From Chaetoceros tenuissimus (lineage: Eukaryota; Bacillariophyta; Thalassiosirophyceae; Chaetocerotales; Chaetocerotaceae): a DNA stretch of 64,000 bases. The number at the start of each line of letters is the position of its first letter. The stretch's first letter is position 1. The position numbers and the translations under genes were made by a program. The notes beneath the pieces were generated by a model. It saw nothing but the letters and a program-made list of their open reading frames with translations, was not told the origin of the DNA and made no database searches. The stretch covers positions 434,001-498,000 of the forward strand of contig BLLK01000029.1 of NCBI GenBank assembly GCA_021927905.1, written 5' to 3'. Of the stretch, positions 1-9,691 are shown in pieces.

Positions 1-955
1 ATTTTTCAATGTGAGATTTCTCAGTAAACCTACACACCATCTTATTCCTTCACCTTCAACACTAAATGCCTTGCTCATTAAGAAAGGCTGCTGATCACGC
101 ATTAATTTTTCGATAGACCTCAATAAAGACAATGGATTTTCAAGACATGGTATTTCATTTCCATAGGATCCTCGCTGCCTTGGCGGTGTTGGCTGTCTTG
201 TGGTAGTTACATGTCTTGACGTTGCAAACGTTTCCCAATCTTTGGCATCTATACTAGTGTTGAGCAATGCAGGTTGTCTCGCATTTGATTTTGTGTGATC
301 TTGTTCAAAATTTTGAGGGGTAAACATGATTACAGGTTCAACAGCTTCTGGAAGTAAAGTTATATTCATGAGTAAAATACAGCAGAGATAAGTCGCTTCT
401 GGGATCTGAAGTCTTATGACATTCGAGACTTTTTCAAGAAGTGCATGAAAATGACGATGCCTGATCATTGCAATTTTATTCTCTTTTGGAATTGATAAAT
501 TATTGAGCAAAAGTATGGACTGTCTTCTTATTTCATCCAGTCTTTGGTTTCTTTCTCTATTAGATTGCATGTCATATGAACAATCTATGCAGTTGGTCAC
601 AGCTTCCAGGAGTTCAAATTCATTTGAACAAATCATTTCTACTCTGCAAGACCAGGTGCTTAGATTATGATGCAAAATGTGACAATACCATATTTCATAT
701 TTCTCATACATACCTATTGCACTCATTTTTCGACAGCTCGTGTAGTGTCTTCAAAGAATTTATTTTTTTATCAAGCCAATCTATCGATGAAATGGAACTA
801 TCTTTTTGTATTATATCCAATAAAGTCGGTACTATTTGTAATAAAATCCCAGTATCCAACTCGGTTTCTATTATTTCTGAGTCATTTTCATCATTACCAA
901 AGTCGATACATAAACAGTGTTTGGGATTCATCCTTTTGAGTAATGAAGAAAACAT
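1..955 (-). CDS. ARM-like repeat protein of unknown function, 5' part, cut by left edge
   Basis: Two exons are readable. Exon 1 runs from the ATG at 955 to 714. A 70-nt intron follows (713 to 644; donor GTATGT, acceptor CTTGCAG; phase 2). Exon 2 runs from 643 to base 1 and stays open for 214 codons with no stop, so the gene continues beyond the window. The readable protein is about 295 residues. It is rich in Leu-Asn motifs such as LLNNLSIPKENK, LCCILLMNIT and CVGLLRNLT, which resemble armadillo/HEAT helices with the consensus L..LRNLS. I recognise no specific family. The frame upstream of 955 stays open for about 30 codons without another ATG, and a CTGTACACAG acceptor lies there, so a further 5' exon is possible. 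The splice junction and the open frame are seen; the ARM-like assignment is inference. Confidence 0.6.
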
Positions 956-1452
956 GATTTCCTCTTTGTCTTTGAGGCTACAAATAATATTGCTTGAGAA
1001 AAGATAGGGACTTGTTCTGTGTACAGAATTGTTATGGTATTACAAGCACATTTACTTTCATCTCTTCTCTGGAAATAGTAGTACCATCGTTTCTGTTCTC
1101 GTCGTACTTCATAGTAATTTGTACTATGTTCGTAGGTAGAATAGACATATCGTACGTAGAATCAGCTGTTAGAAACGGTTAAAAACCAGATAATAATAAT
1201 TATTCTTTCAATTTTTTATATGCTTGAAAATGAGTCTAAATACACATGAATAGAGCACTACGAATCATAAACTCCTCAAATGACTATTTATATATATATA
1301 TATGAAATACAAAGGTTGTGGGTAATTTGAGTTCATAAATATGATCCAATTCCAAAGGAAATATCAACATCTTCGTGGAAGGAGGCGAAGAAGGTTGAGT
1401 TTTTGTGGAAGATGAAATCAATTTTGAATTTCCTTATTACATATTCAAAAAA
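956..1452. other. intergenic spacer with TA microsatellite
   Basis: About 500 bp separate the start of the ARM-like gene from the stop of the helicase gene. Both genes are on the minus strand, so this should hold the promoter of the former and the terminator of the latter. A short (TA)n run lies near 1288-1303. I see no other feature. The short plus-strand open frames here start in odd places and have no coding character. Confidence 0.5.
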
Positions 1453-4400
1453 TTACATGCGTTGTTTTTTCAACGTTACTCCATTTTCTTTAGTGGAGAG
1501 CTGAGACAAGTTGCCTTCGGATTCAAGGAAACTTATAGGCACTTTCAATACAGCCTTATTATCCATTGCGTCATTGATGAGTTGATCCCAATAAGGGTTT
1601 ACTGAAATGCTTTCACATCGGGCTATGACTAGTAAAAGGTGTTTCGCTCTAGTTAGAGCAACATTCATTCTTCTGACGTCGCTTAAAAAACCGATCCCTT
1701 TGCTGCCTGAAGCTCTGACACATGAAAAAATTACAATGTTGGCCTCTCTTCCTTGAAAGGAATCCACTGTGTTCACCTCTACTGATTGACTATAATCATA
1801 TCCAAGTGCTTGTGAGAATGTTCTTCTCAAAAGGGAAGCTTGCTGAGCATATGGAGTAATGATACTGACTTTACTTGTCGAAACGTAGATCCCAAAGTCT
1901 CTCACGAGACTCTGATATATCTTGACTGCGAGGATGGCTTCCATTGAATTACATAAACTTGATCCGTCCCTCTCTTCACTCGAATCGAGGTCGAAAAGAG
2001 TCAAAGGCTGCGAAAAATATGAGTAATGATATGAAAAATATAAAGTAAAGAGAAATAAAAGTCTTACCTGTATCTTTGGAAGCTTGATTCGTAGTCTCTC
2101 CATGAGTGGATTTCCAAATGTAGGGTCTTTCACATTTGAGCCATCATGCAGATACCCACCATAAAAGATATGACGGGGAAATGCAGAAATTTTAGGATGC
2201 ATTCTATATTGTGTGTCCAAAAGATGAACCTCATGCCCTGCTTCTTCTAATCTTTGGAATAGACTTCTGTCAAATTTTGTAGTTCGACCAGATACATTGA
2301 AAATTGTCGCCGGTAGCTGCTGTGGATCTCCAACAAGAATGGCATGTGAGCTACCTAATTGTAAAGCAACCAATGTGGCCGGTTCCACTGATTGCGCAGC
2401 CTCGTCGACTACAACTACTTCGAATTTGGAACATGCTTCTAAAGCCATGCACCCGGCAGTACCAAGAGTTGTCAAGACAATGTGGGTTGTGTCTAATATA
2501 TGCGTCTCCAGATTTAAACGTAGTGACTCTCCAGATTTTTTCGCTAGAGAATATCTTTCAAGTTTAGACGATGCAGAATTAAATCTATCGACTAACTTCA
2601 CCAAACGCGACATGAATACTTTGTATTCGGGCTGTGACTTCGCTTCTCGAAATTTCTCACCGGGCTCAGGAGGTGGGGGTTTCTCGTAGGTTGTCCTCTT
2701 TTCAAGATGATTTACATAATGAACTTGGCAATTCTCCTCGCACCTTATTTCCCATTCATTAGCTAGAGGATAGTCACATGCTGTTAAAATTGCAACTAGC
2801 CTACACCTCAATGAGTGAATTTCAGTCTGTAGTCTAGTGAGCTCGGATTTATAGCCAGCCATAGCACTCTGAACTCTGCCGGGATCCTCCATCTCTGTCA
2901 TTAATTCTTTTACTCTTGATTCTAATGAAACATCCTTCACAACTTGACTCTGGCCAACTCCTATTCTTACTATACTCGGATTGTACCTTCCTCCAGAACC
3001 ATCAATGAACCCTCCTTCCATGATCTTTTGAATTACATTGTCAATCGCATTGTTAGATGGTGCACAAACCAGCAGTCGCGGCTTTTGCTGTTGTGCTTGT
3101 GAAAGTGCTACTTTAGTGGCAGTTGCAGATTGAGTATTTTTTACATCGACAATAGTCTTCACGGTTGTGTAGTATTTATTGAATTGCCTTATATGTAAAG
3201 CGTTGAGAAGAGCTACCAAAGTTGTTGTTTTTCCAGTTCCAGGTGGACCCTTTATTAGCGTGAAACCACCTTTCCCATACTCTTCACACGCAGCAGCGAT
3301 GGCTCCTAACTGAGAATCATTGAACTTCTTTCTGGCATATTTAGCGAATCCTTCTCCCAGTGCTGCCTTTCCTCCGAGTTTCTTGATATAGTCATCTTTC
3401 TTCGGTTTCATTACTGATCTATTGGAAAGGATATCTGACAGGTGATCAAGATTGTCCTTTGCCCTGGTCATCTTTTTGCAAAGCACATATGGAAGCATGG
3501 AAATTGTATTGACTCTAGAGAGAGCAGTGAACTCTCTTAGGCTTGTAACATTTCCTCCAAGTTTCAATAAGTACACTTGCTCAACTTTCTCTTTTTTGCA
3601 AAATTTTATCCACTGCTGCCGAGATATTCTAATTTTGCAGCCATCCAATGTCCTTCTAGAATATTCTACATGACCAATAATACCTTTGAGACTGGAGTCG
3701 AAAACCTTAATACTGTCACTACTTGCATTCTTCCACATAGATCGCACCAGTTGACCTTTTGATGCCTTGACAAATACTTCTTTCGTTAATGCAAGACACA
3801 CAACATCACCAGATACAAAGCTTGGTCCCATGACATTATTCTTTGGAGATGTAATGACTGTCATTGCATCAACATTTGCACCAACATCTTTGCCAAATGG
3901 TTTAATATTTGTAAGGACTGGACCGGTCCCATCTCCTTTCTTTGAATTTCTATTATCGCGACCTGTATTTTCTCTCCATGGCAAGTTTGCACTTGCATCC
4001 GATAGAAACTGAGCTCTGGTCTCTGCCAAACACAGAGGAGCCCAATATCGTTGGTATTGTCTCCGACTTTGAAATATTTCTGGTATAGTTTTTGGTATAT
4101 TTTCAATTGTCCTTTCATTCAATAACAACGACGTCGGAGGTTCTTTTCGCCTTTTTCTAGAAACCTGCGGTCCGTCATCTGAATGTTCATTTGTGCTTGT
4201 GATATCCATACCCCCTCTTTCTTTATCCCAGTCCTTAAAGAAGTCCCAATCTCTCAAATTTCTATAATAATCATCCATATCCAGTATAGACCCATTTTTA
4301 TCTTCCTCTTCATCTAAAGTGAATTTATTTGCCTTCACAGTCTGTTTCAATTCTGATTTCGTGACACCGGCCTGATTTAGTAGCGAGGACAATCGCCCTC

Positions 4401-4851
4401 CTGATGCAATAGTCTTTTGAGTATTAGTAGAATTTGCTTTTTGGTTGATTGCCTGTATTCTCGATCTTGAAGCAGCAATTTCATCACTAACTCCTTTCGA
4501 ATTACTACTCCTTTTGGTAGGTCGTTTCATTGTAGGTCTTTTTGTTGGAGGTGGAGGTGGAGGCGGACGAACTCCATCGCATTTTGTCAAGTCAATCACT
4601 TTGGAACTATCAACTTTTTTTGGTATAGCCTTTTTGTTTTGTTTTCCAACTTTTGATGGTTTTTTCTGATCAATCAATGAACTCAGTGATGTACCTTTTC
4701 CATTATTGGAGGACGAGGATAATGTGATTTTAGGTGGCGGTTGAGATGGCTGTGATGAAGCTTCTGATTGCCTGCTGATTTCTCTTTGATGCGAGAGAAC
4801 TCGTTGCTTCCGCAGTATTTCCTCCTCTTTGGGAGACAACCGTTTTGACAT
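1453..4851 (-). CDS. SEN1/senataxin-type superfamily 1 helicase with WW-like insert
   Basis: This is an Upf1-like SF1B RNA/DNA helicase. Motifs appear in order: Walker A GPPGTGKTTT (about residue 535), Walker B VVVVDEAAQS, motif III VGDPQQLPAT, motif IV QYRMHPKISAFP, motif V VNTVDSFQGREA and motif VI RRMNVALTRAK. SEN1 relatives act in transcription termination and R-loop removal; that role is known for the family and inferred here. The basic, Ser- and Pro-rich N-terminus (about 250 residues) looks disordered. A WW-like module sits between motifs I and II (2671-2754). The ATG at 4851 is used; a slightly longer frame begins only at a TTG. A 60-nt intron (2008-2067; donor GTAAGA, acceptor TCGCAG) has no stop and is a multiple of three. 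Spliced protein: 1,112 residues. Divergently transcribed from VPS35. Confidence 0.88.
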   Translation of the reverse strand: MSKRLSPKEEEILRKQRVLSHQREISRQSEASSQPSQPPPKITLSSSSNNGKGTSLSSLIDQKKPSKVGKQNKKAIPKKVDSSKVIDLTKCDGVRPPPPPPPTKRPTMKRPTKRSSNSKGVSDEIAASRSRIQAINQKANSTNTQKTIASGGRLSSLLNQAGVTKSELKQTVKANKFTLDEEEDKNGSILDMDDYYRNLRDWDFFKDWDKERGGMDITSTNEHSDDGPQVSRKRRKEPPTSLLLNERTIENIPKTIPEIFQSRRQYQRYWAPLCLAETRAQFLSDASANLPWRENTGRDNRNSKKGDGTGPVLTNIKPFGKDVGANVDAMTVITSPKNNVMGPSFVSGDVVCLALTKEVFVKASKGQLVRSMWKNASSDSIKVFDSSLKGIIGHVEYSRRTLDGCKIRISRQQWIKFCKKEKVEQVYLLKLGGNVTSLREFTALSRVNTISMLPYVLCKKMTRAKDNLDHLSDILSNRSVMKPKKDDYIKKLGGKAALGEGFAKYARKKFNDSQLGAIAAACEEYGKGGFTLIKGPPGTGKTTTLVALLNALHIRQFNKYYTTVKTIVDVKNTQSATATKVALSQAQQQKPRLLVCAPSNNAIDNVIQKIMEGGFIDGSGGRYNPSIVRIGVGQSQVVKDVSLESRVKELMTEMEDPGRVQSAMAGYKSELTRLQTEIHSLRCRLVAILTACDYPLANEWEIRCEENCQVHYVNHLEKRTTYEKPPPPEPGEKFREAKSQPEYKVFMSRLVKLVDRFNSASSKLERYSLAKKSGESLRLNLETHILDTTHIVLTTLGTAGCMALEACSKFEVVVVDEAAQSVEPATLVALQLGSSHAILVGDPQQLPATIFNVSGRTTKFDRSLFQRLEEAGHEVHLLDTQYRMHPKISAFPRHIFYGGYLHDGSNVKDPTFGNPLMERLRIKLPKIQVRLLFLFTLYFSYHYSYFSQPLTLFDLDSSEERDGSSLCNSMEAILAVKIYQSLVRDFGIYVSTSKVSIITPYAQQASLLRRTFSQALGYDYSQSVEVNTVDSFQGREANIVIFSCVRASGSKGIGFLSDVRRMNVALTRAKHLLLVIARCESISVNPYWDQLINDAMDNKAVLKVPISFLESEGNLSQLSTKENGVTLKKQRM
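2008..2067 (-). other. 60-nt in-frame, stop-free intron in helicase gene
   Basis: It is bounded by CAG/GTAAGA and TTCGCAG/CC on the minus strand. The enclosed 20 codons are hydrophobic and aromatic and interrupt an otherwise conserved stretch just before the last helicase motifs, which is why I call it an intron. Retention would insert 20 residues without shifting frame. Confidence 0.8.
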
Positions 4852-5401
4852 TATTGCAAGGGGAAATGTACAAAAGATGTCCAATTATAGAAGCTCGTTT
4901 GATGGTATCGGCACTATGAAGAAAGATATGAATGAGAGAACAGGTTTTTTCAAACAAAAATGAGGTGACTTCTGTGGTTTGATTATTGATTGAGATTATG
5001 ATTTTATTGATCCTAAGTTAGATAAAAGTTGGCATTGCTCCATTTTGGGACTGGGTCGGCCGATACAGATGTCCATTTGGGTCGGTCACTAAGTAGGATG
5101 GAGAACTCCTACGTACAGAGAACTTCAAACACAACAACAGAAAAGCAAAAAACAAAAGAATCTTTTTCATTATTAGCTAATTCATTCCATAAAAACTAAA
5201 ATCATAAAGAGAAAGGACGACTCCTTCCGCACCTAATTAAACAATTAGATAGCCCTTTTTTCCTCTTGGTAGAAATTGGACTGGCTCAGCGGAAAACTCA
5301 AAGAGAAAACGCCTTTACAGATAGGGTCAGAAGAGTATATCTGGATCAATTGAGAAGATAGAAAACAGAAAAGTAACACATTCTGTGCAGCTTCTATCAC
5401 T
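4852..5401. promoter_or_regulatory. divergent promoter region, helicase / VPS35
   Basis: The 550 bp between two head-to-head starts must hold both promoters and 5' UTRs. It is AT-rich, with a GC-richer patch near 5045-5110. No specific binding site could be assigned by eye. Confidence 0.5.
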
Positions 5402-8400
5402 ATGTACGGAGTCCCTAATACCGGGATGCCACAGGGAGCCCCACCTCAGCCTCCAGGAGTTCCACCACCACCTCCAGGTCAAAACAACGATATGATGTAT
5501 AACAATGCAAGCAATGTTATGAGCGCAAATCCTAATCAATCTGCTCCAACTCCTGGGAGTTATGCTGCAAGATCACAAGCAGCATATGCATCAGATGCGA
5601 ATAATAACATGAATATGAATACAAATAATAATCAAGCAAATGCTTATCCATATCAGCAAAATCAGAATCGACCTGATATGCAGCAACAGCAATACGATTA
5701 TGGATACCAGCAGCAGCCACAAAATATGAGTGCGAATACGATGAATCCTGATCCCTCGCAACAGCAACCAATGCAGCAGCAACAATCTCAAATGTCTATA
5801 CCACCAAATATGCCAAATTATCCACCTCAGCAACCAGCACTACAACAGCCAATCCAGATGCCACAGAACCAGTTTCAAGTTCCTCAGCAACAAGTGCAGC
5901 AACAGCAGTACCCTCAGCAACCATATTCCCAGCCATCTCCATATACACCACAGCCTCAACTTGATAGCGAGCAAGTGCTCTTGCAGCAAGCTACTCGTAG
6001 AATGCAAGAGTCAACTCACATCATGAGAGGAGCTATGGAAGCAAATGATTTATCTACCACACTTGACAGAGCCGCTGCAATGTTGGGAGAGTTGGGTGAC
6101 CCAAAACATCATCACCATCATCGTCATCATCATGGACATCATAATCATGAACCAAAAGCTGTAATGAGTCCAAAGCACTACTATGAGCTTCATATGATGG
6201 CTTTGGACGAATTACCGAATTTGGAAGAATTCTTTTTGTCCATTACAGCGCCATCCTCCGAGGGATGTAATATTCCAAGAGTGAAATTTACAATGGAGGA
6301 GATTTATCAAGCTGTCCAATTTTGTCCAAGGGCGGTGCCTAGATTATACCTTCAAATTTGTGCAGGAAGTGCACTTATTCGCAGTACCACTATGGAACAG
6401 GATGATGATGCAAATGCACAAATCAAAAAGAACATGACAGTGAAGTCTGTGTTGAAAGATTTGAGAGATAATGTTAAATGCGTACAATGCCCTATTCGTG
6501 GATTGTTTCTGAGACATTACTTACTGCAGGCAATGAAAGATAAACTGCCTGATGATGGGGAAGAAATCGGGCAAGATGTAAATCAACAAGCTGATAACAT
6601 CGAAGCAATGAGTGCCAATAACAATAATGATTCCAAAGAGGTTATTGGAACTACGGTAGATGACACTAATTTCACAAATGAAAGTTCTATTGCTCAAACA
6701 AAGCGTAGTAATGCAGTGGATGATTTGATGGGTGGACTTGGTGTTGATTCGAATAACATGCAAGGTGGATTTATGGACGAACCAATCATTTCTGCACCGG
6801 CTGCCGCTCCTCCAGCAGTTCCTGATATGGCGCCTGTACAAGAATCGTCACCAAATAGTATTGCCCTCGTGGATGCAGTAGAACAGGACGATCCAAATGC
6901 TCCTGGTACCGTAAAGGATTCATATGAATTTGTTTTGGCCAACTTCATTGAGATGAATAAGTTGTGGGTACGTATTCAGCACCTTCCTGGAGACTCCAAG
7001 ACAAAAGAAACCAAGCGTAAGCGTGAGAGGGAGCGTAATGAATTGAGAATGATGGTTGGCACGAACTTGGTAGTTCTTAGCCAATTAGAAGGAGTCACTT
7101 CTGCAATTTACGGAACTGTGATACTCCCAAAGATACTAGATCAAATTGTCGCATGCCACGATCCTCTCGCACAGGCCTACTTGATGGATTGCATTGTTCA
7201 AGTTTTTCCGGATGAATTTCACATTCAGACTTTGGAAGTTGTTCTTAGTGTATGTCCAAAGTTGAGAGAAAAGGTAAACATCAAGACTATCTTGCAAAGT
7301 GTTATGAATCGTATGGCAAACTACTACGCAGATGAACTTCTTTTAAACGATGAAGAAGATACCCATGGTGTGAAGATGAGTGTGATGATGGATTCCTACT
7401 CTATGTTTGATACATGTATTCAGAATGTGTTGAATGCGAGAGGTATAAAGTTGACAGCCAGGGAGGCTATTCGATTAGAGTCTGCTTTAGTTGACTTTAC
7501 ATTGAAGTGCTATCCAGGTCAAATTAATTACATTGACAATTGCCTTCGTGTATGCGCAAGTGCTCTTCGCGGTGAAGGACAACATGGTATTCTCGCTCCA
7601 GATGGTGTGACAATGCAACCAAATCCTATTCCTCTTGATGATAGAGCCATTAACGAACTGGAAAGGATTTTGTCACTTCCTCTGGAGGAACTATCATTAG
7701 GAGTCCTTGATCTTGAACACTATTCCGAATTGCTTGAGCTTTTACCCTGGGAAAATCGTAAGCAGGTAGCAACTCAATTGTTAGAAGTGTTGGATGAATC
7801 TGGAGCAACAATATCAACAGTAGCAGAACTTGACCAACTTTTCTCTATTATTACTCCTTTACTTCGGAACAGTCCAATAAATGGAGGTGGAGTGAATATT
7901 AGTGAGAAAGATAAGGACCTCATTGCAAAAGTCATACATATAATCTACAATGAAGACACAGATCTTCATTTTGAAGTTTTAAATGCCGCCAAAAGAAATA
8001 TTGTTACTTGTGGAGGTGGTGCAGAAAATTTGACTCCTGTTTTCTATGCCTCAATGAATCTTCTTCATCGTGTACGAGATGTTGAATTCCCAGAAGTGGG
8101 ATATGAAAAGGATGGAAAATATAATTGCAGTACACAAGAAGAGAGTGAAGACAAACAAGACCCCGTTGATGTAACTGAGAACAAGTCTACTGAAGGAGAT
8201 CCCGCCGTTCATAATGAAAGTAAAGAAGATGACTTGAGTTATGGCGAGGATAAGGAAGAAGATGATTTGAGCTATGGGGATGTTTCGGATCAGGCTGGTG
8301 ATATTGTGAAAAAGGACAGCGTCGAGGAACTTGCTGATGAAATCGAACAAATGATTACGATTGACGATAACCTAGCGCAAAAAGATGAAGAGACAAATCA

Positions 8401-9289
8401 GGACTTAGTAGAGGAAGTAGAAGAAAAGCAAGATGAGTTGCAGTCAAATATTCAAGGTGACTTATTTGCTGATTCACCATTAGAAACTCAAGAACAAGAA
8501 AAAGAGGAAGAAACAGTTTCCCCTCCAACTTTTGACAAGCAAGTAACTTGTCGCAAAATTTTTCTCTTCATTCAAAATCTCGTTGCTGGTTTGAAAAATC
8601 TCAATGTAGAGACGTGCTTTATTCTATCTACCGAAGCTGCTGCAGCCGCAGATTGCTGTGCCAGAGTTGTTATTTCTAGAGGCGGTACTTGCGATTTTTC
8701 TTCAATTGCTTATACTTTCCTGTCTGAGGCTTTCCTCGCATATGAAAGTGGTATTACTGACTCTAAGATGCAAGTGAGCACAATTTCCACTATGATAGGT
8801 ACTCTTTTGACATGTAAATCTTTCAATATGAGCGACTATGAAACACTCATTACGAAGGTTACTCAATATGCAGCTCGCCTTTTGAAAAAGAATGATCAGT
8901 GCAAGATGGTTATGCTATGCTCTCACCTTTTCTACACTTACGACGACGTTGAAAATAGTTACAAGAATTCTCAAAGAGCTCTAGAGTGCTTGCAAAGGTC
9001 ACTTAAGGTTGCTGATATTTGTGTTTCATCTAGTCCTGGTGATCTCCAGCTGTTTGTCGATATCTTAGATATTTACCTCTATCATTTTGAAAAGTCGAAT
9101 CCTATCATCACCGACAAGTACATTTCTGGTCTCATTGCCCTAATAAATCAGCATATTGGAGATATTGGCCTTTTGAACCCAGCTATTGTAGCAGCAAAAG
9201 ACCATTTTGTACACATCGTGAAATACATCAATGAGAAAAGGAGTCGTGATGTGAGATTTTCAAGTATTGCTTGCAATATTACCATGTGA
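5402..9289 (+). CDS. VPS35: retromer subunit VPS35 with long low-complexity extensions
   Basis: VPS35 is the alpha-solenoid core of retromer, which recycles receptors from endosomes to the Golgi. The family signature is clear: YYELHMMALDELPNLEEFF, the VPS26-binding PRLYLQ motif (residues 313-318) and QCPIRGLFLRHYLLQ. Helical repeats follow to the C-terminus. At 1,295 residues in a single exon it is about 500 longer than typical VPS35 (near 800). The extra length comes from a Q/P/N-rich N-terminus (about residues 1-185), a histidine cluster (236-249), a variable stretch after the PRLYL region (about 385-490), and an acidic D/E/K-rich insert between solenoid repeats (about 905-1045). The frame is continuous across all of these. 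The start at 5402 is the first ATG and is followed directly by the proline-rich leader. Confidence 0.9.
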   Translation: MYGVPNTGMPQGAPPQPPGVPPPPPGQNNDMMYNNASNVMSANPNQSAPTPGSYAARSQAAYASDANNNMNMNTNNNQANAYPYQQNQNRPDMQQQQYDYGYQQQPQNMSANTMNPDPSQQQPMQQQQSQMSIPPNMPNYPPQQPALQQPIQMPQNQFQVPQQQVQQQQYPQQPYSQPSPYTPQPQLDSEQVLLQQATRRMQESTHIMRGAMEANDLSTTLDRAAAMLGELGDPKHHHHHRHHHGHHNHEPKAVMSPKHYYELHMMALDELPNLEEFFLSITAPSSEGCNIPRVKFTMEEIYQAVQFCPRAVPRLYLQICAGSALIRSTTMEQDDDANAQIKKNMTVKSVLKDLRDNVKCVQCPIRGLFLRHYLLQAMKDKLPDDGEEIGQDVNQQADNIEAMSANNNNDSKEVIGTTVDDTNFTNESSIAQTKRSNAVDDLMGGLGVDSNNMQGGFMDEPIISAPAAAPPAVPDMAPVQESSPNSIALVDAVEQDDPNAPGTVKDSYEFVLANFIEMNKLWVRIQHLPGDSKTKETKRKRERERNELRMMVGTNLVVLSQLEGVTSAIYGTVILPKILDQIVACHDPLAQAYLMDCIVQVFPDEFHIQTLEVVLSVCPKLREKVNIKTILQSVMNRMANYYADELLLNDEEDTHGVKMSVMMDSYSMFDTCIQNVLNARGIKLTAREAIRLESALVDFTLKCYPGQINYIDNCLRVCASALRGEGQHGILAPDGVTMQPNPIPLDDRAINELERILSLPLEELSLGVLDLEHYSELLELLPWENRKQVATQLLEVLDESGATISTVAELDQLFSIITPLLRNSPINGGGVNISEKDKDLIAKVIHIIYNEDTDLHFEVLNAAKRNIVTCGGGAENLTPVFYASMNLLHRVRDVEFPEVGYEKDGKYNCSTQEESEDKQDPVDVTENKSTEGDPAVHNESKEDDLSYGEDKEEDDLSYGDVSDQAGDIVKKDSVEELADEIEQMITIDDNLAQKDEETNQDLVEEVEEKQDELQSNIQGDLFADSPLETQEQEKEEETVSPPTFDKQVTCRKIFLFIQNLVAGLKNLNVETCFILSTEAAAAADCCARVVISRGGTCDFSSIAYTFLSEAFLAYESGITDSKMQVSTISTMIGTLLTCKSFNMSDYETLITKVTQYAARLLKKNDQCKMVMLCSHLFYTYDDVENSYKNSQRALECLQRSLKVADICVSSSPGDLQLFVDILDIYLYHFEKSNPIITDKYISGLIALINQHIGDIGLLNPAIVAAKDHFVHIVKYINEKRSRDVRFSSIACNITM

Positions 9290-9691
9290 AGAAATTCATT
9301 TGGAAGGAATGGACATATTAGTCAAAGTGGATATAAAAATAAAACCTGATGTCTAGTGTCTAGCAAACTAACTAAATCAAAAATCAAAAATGACGATCAA
9401 AATCTTCTCTTCCTTTTAAAACGGAAAAAATCTGTCAAATAGGCCTTTTCGAGGTCTAACCGTCGACTCGACTCAGCTCACAAAGTGCTTAGTACCTTAT
9501 GTTCAACCCGTATCTTCATCAGTCTGTGTGTGTACATACTCGTAAAATATTTGCTCTTCATATTTATTTTGAGTGCAATTGATAAATCTATTTGAACCAA
9601 TTCTCTTGTTGGCTTCAAATAAAAAGCTTCAAGAACTACATTCATATTTTCCAAAGAGAGGGAACATTATTTTCTGATAGGATATCGTAGA
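9290..9691. other. intergenic region upstream of the ether-lipid fusion gene
   Basis: This 402-bp stretch is AT-rich, lies 3' of VPS35 and presumably contains its terminator and the promoter of the next gene. I see no open frame or repeat in it. Confidence 0.45.

Noticed and set aside
1288-1303. TA run as a regulatory element
   Set aside because: A plain microsatellite, too short and common in AT-rich DNA to support a function.
5327-6948. Minus-strand frames rich in Leu, His and Tyr
   Set aside because: Shadows of the Q/N/P-rich and His-rich coding sequence of VPS35.
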